From Anaerotignum sp. (GTDB lineage: Bacteria; Bacillota; Clostridia; Lachnospirales; Anaerotignaceae): a DNA stretch of 63,517 nt. How positions within the stretch are numbered: the first letter of the stretch is position 1; the number at the start of each line of letters is the position of its first letter. The stretch spans positions 1 to 63,517 of the forward strand of contig NZ_DAOUQB010000014.1 of NCBI RefSeq assembly GCF_030625865.1, in the 5' to 3' direction. This document shows positions 61,162 through 63,517 of the stretch, in pieces. Both the position numbers and the translations under genes were made by a program. The notes below the pieces were generated by a model, which was not told the DNA's origin, made no database searches, and saw only the letters and a list, made by a program, of their open reading frames with translations.

Positions 61162-61302
61162 CTAGAGTCTTTCTGAAAACTCATTCTCCGATATTTGTAA
61201 TCATTTTCTGCTAAGCAAAGAACATTGGATGGTCAATACCTAGGCTTAGCAGATAATTTTGTGTTCACAGACATAAGTCTGAAGTTTTGAGAAAAACTCT
61301 AG
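61162..61302 (+). promoter_or_regulatory. Candidate structured RNA leader of putP
   Basis: Terminal strands 61162-61174 and 61290-61302 pair in a 13-position helix with one C-A mismatch, closing a region with two further helices: a 10-bp stem TCTGCTAAGC (61207-61216) / GCTTAGCAGA (61244-61253) capped by ATTG/CAAT, and CAGAC/GTCTG (61268-61281) with an ATAA loop. An alternative hairpin (GAGT 61165-61168 with ACTC 61179-61182, plus TTC/GAA) would break the closing helix. This has the form of a multi-helix riboswitch with a switchable closing stem; I cannot match it to a known class. Confidence 0.5.
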
Positions 61303-61329
61303 AAATGAATAGAGAAGGGATTTGAAATT

Positions 61330-62889
61330 ATGACATCAGAACAAATATGTATCATGATTGCCATTACTGTTTATTTAATAGGCATGGTAGCTATTGGTAT
61401 TTATTGGTCCAAAAAGAACGAAAACGTAGGGGATTTTTATCTGGGCGGCAGAAAACTCGGCCCCTTTGTTACAGCTATGAGTGCAGAAGCCTCTGATATG
61501 AGCAGTTGGCTTTTAATGGGTTTGCCCGGTGTGGCGTATCTTTCCGGTATTGCTGATCCAACTTGGACAGCAATCGGTTTAGCATTAGGTACCTATTTTA
61601 ACTGGTTACTGGTGGCAAAACGTATCCGTATTTATTCCCACGAAGCGCAAAATTCCATTACCCTTCCGGACTTCTTTTCCCGAAGATATAGAGATGAAAA
61701 AAATATTTTAATGTGCATTGCAGCAGTGGTAATCATTATTTTCTTTATCCCTTATACAGCATCTGGTTTTGCTGCTTGTGGAAAACTGTTTAGCAGCCTA
61801 TTTGGTATTGATTATCAAACAGCCATGATTATCAGTGCCATCGTTATCGTAGGTTATACCGCAACCGGCGGCTTCTCCGCCGCCAGTACAACAGATTTCA
61901 TTCAGAGTATCGTCATGACAATTGCTTTATTTGTTGTAGTGATCTTTGGCGTCCACGTTGCAGGGGGATTAGATATCGTCATGGAAAACGCAAGGGCATT
62001 GCCTGGCTATTTAAGCATGATAAAAATGTATGTTATCTCCAGCAACTCTGAGACCCCTTATGGTTTTTTAACTATTTGTTCCACAGCTGCTTGGGGATTA
62101 GGCTATTTTGGTATGCCCCATGTTTTATTACGCTTTATGGCAATCGAAGATAAGGAAAAATTAGCCCTTTCTCGGAGAATTGCAACGACTTGGGTGGTAA
62201 TTTCCATGATAGTTGCTGTCTTTATCGGCGTTGTTGGATATAGCATGTCAAAGGTTGGTGCCATTCCCGTTTTAGAGGGTTCTGCTTCTGAAACAATTAT
62301 CGTCCAAATTGCAAACCTATTGAGTCAAAACGGTATTGCAGTGGCTTTTCTTGCAGGTATCATTTTAGCAGGTATTCTGGCAGCAACCATGTCCACGTCG
62401 GATTCTCAGCTTTTAGCAGCTTCCTCCAGCGTGTCCCACAACCTGCTGCAAACTTTCTTCGGCATCAAAATGTCTGAGAAAAAAGCAATGACTGTGGCAA
62501 GATGTTCCGTTATCATTATCTCCATCATTGCAGCATTTATTGCAAGAGATCCCAGCAGCTCTGTCTTTGGTATTGTATCCTTTGCATGGGCAGGTTTTGG
62601 TGCTGCATTCGGTCCCGTTGTACTGACTGCATTATTCTGGAGACGCTCCAATAAGTACGGTGCCTTGGCAGGGATGATTGCCGGGGGCTCCATGGTCTTT
62701 ATCTGGAAATACCTCATAAGACCAATGGGTGGTGCTTGGAATATTTATGAATTATTGCCCGCATTTTTAATTTCCATGGCAGCTATCATCATTGTAAGCC
62801 TTTTGACAAAAGCACCGGAAAAAGAAATCACTGATGAATTCGATCGTGTTAAAGCAATCTATTTATCCAGCAAAAAAAAATTAAGCTAA
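61330..62889 (+). CDS. putP: Sodium:proline symporter family protein
   Basis: A 519-residue SSS-family transporter with 13 predicted membrane segments. ISWK-like YLIGMVAIGIYWSKKNENVGDFYLGGRKLGPFVTAMSAEASDMSSWLLMGLPG matches the PutP core including the Na+-site Ser residues, and FGMPHVLLRFMAIEDKEK and ATMSTSDSQLLAASSSVSHN are strongly PutP-like. It imports proline with Na+ as osmoprotectant or Stickland substrate; other amino acids are possible. ATG follows AGAAGGGA. It is transcribed alone behind a structured leader. Confidence 0.92.
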   Translation: MTSEQICIMIAITVYLIGMVAIGIYWSKKNENVGDFYLGGRKLGPFVTAMSAEASDMSSWLLMGLPGVAYLSGIADPTWTAIGLALGTYFNWLLVAKRIRIYSHEAQNSITLPDFFSRRYRDEKNILMCIAAVVIIIFFIPYTASGFAACGKLFSSLFGIDYQTAMIISAIVIVGYTATGGFSAASTTDFIQSIVMTIALFVVVIFGVHVAGGLDIVMENARALPGYLSMIKMYVISSNSETPYGFLTICSTAAWGLGYFGMPHVLLRFMAIEDKEKLALSRRIATTWVVISMIVAVFIGVVGYSMSKVGAIPVLEGSASETIIVQIANLLSQNGIAVAFLAGIILAGILAATMSTSDSQLLAASSSVSHNLLQTFFGIKMSEKKAMTVARCSVIIISIIAAFIARDPSSSVFGIVSFAWAGFGAAFGPVVLTALFWRRSNKYGALAGMIAGGSMVFIWKYLIRPMGGAWNIYELLPAFLISMAAIIIVSLLTKAPEKEITDEFDRVKAIYLSSKKKLS

Positions 62890-62899
62890 ATTACGTTTA

Positions 62900-63517
62900 T
62901 AAAAAACCCATCCACGCGTCAAACGCGTGGTTGTCCTTTGACGGGCATAGCCCTATGTTCTTCGCATATGCGTAAACGCATAAAATAGGTCTGCCAACTG
63001 CGTGTCTGTTACCTGCTGCCCTTAAAAGGGCTTGTATCTGAGATGCGCAGTTGCTCTCCTATCTCATCTTCTTTCAGTTGATTCGTTATATATTCTGCTA
63101 TCCTTCCTGCATTTTTCCCTGCTGTATCTACATAATATCCCTTACACCAGAATTCACGATTTCTATACTTGTATTTCAGCTCTCCGAACTGTTCATACAT
63201 CATCGTACTGCTCTTACCTTTTAAATACCCCATAAAACTTGATATAGCCATCTTTGGTGGTATCTCCACCAACATATGTACATGGTCTGGACATACCTCT
63301 GCTTTTATTATTTTCACACCTTTCCATTCACATAACTGCCTTAATATTTTTCCCATTGCTTTTCTTTTTTCATAGTAAAATACTTTTCTCCTATATTTGG
63401 GCGCAAACACAATATGATATTTGCAATTCCATCTTGTGTGCGATAAACTATTTATGTCGCTTAGACTCACTTTAAAAACTCCCTTCGCTTTTTTGCAGTT
63501 GGCAGACCGCAATTTAT
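62900..63517 (-). mobile_element. IS200/IS605-family insertion sequence, right part cut by the window edge
   Basis: A single tnpA with subterminal hairpins typical of the family. At the 3' side of tnpA a perfect stem CCACGCGT / ACGCGTGG (62912-62930, three-base loop) and a second one, TATGCGT / ACGCATA (62967-62982), lie within an outer CCTAT/ATAGG pair. GGTCTGCCAACTGC (62988-63001) recurs inverted at 63495-63508, bracketing tnpA. No tnpB is present. The exact ends and target are not defined, and the other end may be past position 63517. Confidence 0.85.
63009..63470 (-). CDS. tnpA: IS200/IS605 Y1 transposase TnpA
   Basis: A 153-residue single-stranded DNA transposase of the HUH/Y1 class. 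The metal-binding HUH motif is in CPDHVHMLVEIPP near residue 65, WNCKYHIVFAPKYRRKVF is the conserved N-terminus, and the nucleophilic Tyr is in RIAEYITNQ near residue 130. The GTG at 63470 follows GGGAG at eight bases and is the likely start; the open frame continues rightward through the inverted repeat but has no ribosome site. The protein appears complete, so the element may be active. Confidence 0.93.
   Translation of the reverse strand: MSLSDINSLSHTRWNCKYHIVFAPKYRRKVFYYEKRKAMGKILRQLCEWKGVKIIKAEVCPDHVHMLVEIPPKMAISSFMGYLKGKSSTMMYEQFGELKYKYRNREFWCKGYYVDTAGKNAGRIAEYITNQLKEDEIGEQLRISDTSPFKGSR

Noticed and set aside
63032-63475. Plus-strand frames opposite tnpA
   Set aside because: Antisense shadows of the transposase gene with no ribosome sites.
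1-63517. CRISPR array
   Set aside because: No regularly spaced direct repeats of 23-40 bases were seen; this was checked because a CARF protein is present, but only by eye.

Overview
The window looks like chromosome from an anaerobic, endospore-forming, low-GC Firmicute of the Clostridia, probably close to the Lachnospirales; this is inferred from gene content and not from a marker tree. Supporting genes are spore genes (yabP, yabQ, a cwlD-like amidase, a DUF2953/GerW pair), an oxygen-sensitive ribonucleotide reductase with its activase (nrdDG), a bifurcating NfnAB transhydrogenase, a K+-dependent membrane pyrophosphatase, and T-box and TPP leaders.

Layout. 1-335: tandem promoters and leader of an rRNA operon reading out of the left edge. 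0.8-2.7 kb: a small acidic lipoprotein gene and a lone OpuC-type compatible-solute binding protein. 2.7-14.8 kb, all minus strand: glycogen phosphorylase, a membrane protein, two half-size chromate transporters, prfA-prmC-DUF1385, rho-rpmE, a LysM protein and a large unidentified membrane protein. 14.9-25.5 kb: mecA (plus strand), then a minus-strand run with DUF2461, the pyrophosphatase behind a 240-nt leader, an AEC transporter, PAP2 phosphatase, mntP, an ECF S component with a switch-like leader, three tRNAs (Met, Glu, Val) under their own promoter, and the conserved mazG-hup-rqcP-yabP-yabQ-divIC neighbourhood.

25.7-34.5 kb, plus strand: nfnAB, an MBL-fold hydrolase with glpK, then nrdD-nrdG-dut-vanW. 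34.5-44.5 kb, minus strand: a GNAT, metNIQ behind a T-box, an LCP cell-wall ligase, thiD behind a TPP riboswitch, a GDPD/copper-amine-oxidase-like fusion, DUF1292, a divergent DEAD-box helicase and the amidase. 44.7-48.8 kb: serC-serA-DUF1015 plus a 57-aa gene, closed by a 21-bp perfect palindrome. 48.8-55 kb: an iron alcohol dehydrogenase, a frameshifted EamA transporter, asnB and malQ. 55.2-61 kb, plus strand: a Gly/Tyr-rich lipoprotein, a split TauE/SafE permease, small unknown genes, DUF1461, the DUF2953-gerW pair, then a CARF-nuclease fusion protein and a TetR regulator. 61.1-62.9 kb: a putP-type symporter behind a leader that folds into a closed multi-helix RNA. 62.9 kb to the end: an IS200/IS605 element.

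The points most worth a second look are the CARF-nuclease gene with no CRISPR locus in view, the structured putP leader at 61162-61302, the attenuator-like hppA leader at 18601-18714, and the RBS-competing leader of the ECF S component at 22021-22074. No CRISPR array was seen. Most of the rest is ordinary housekeeping gene content.
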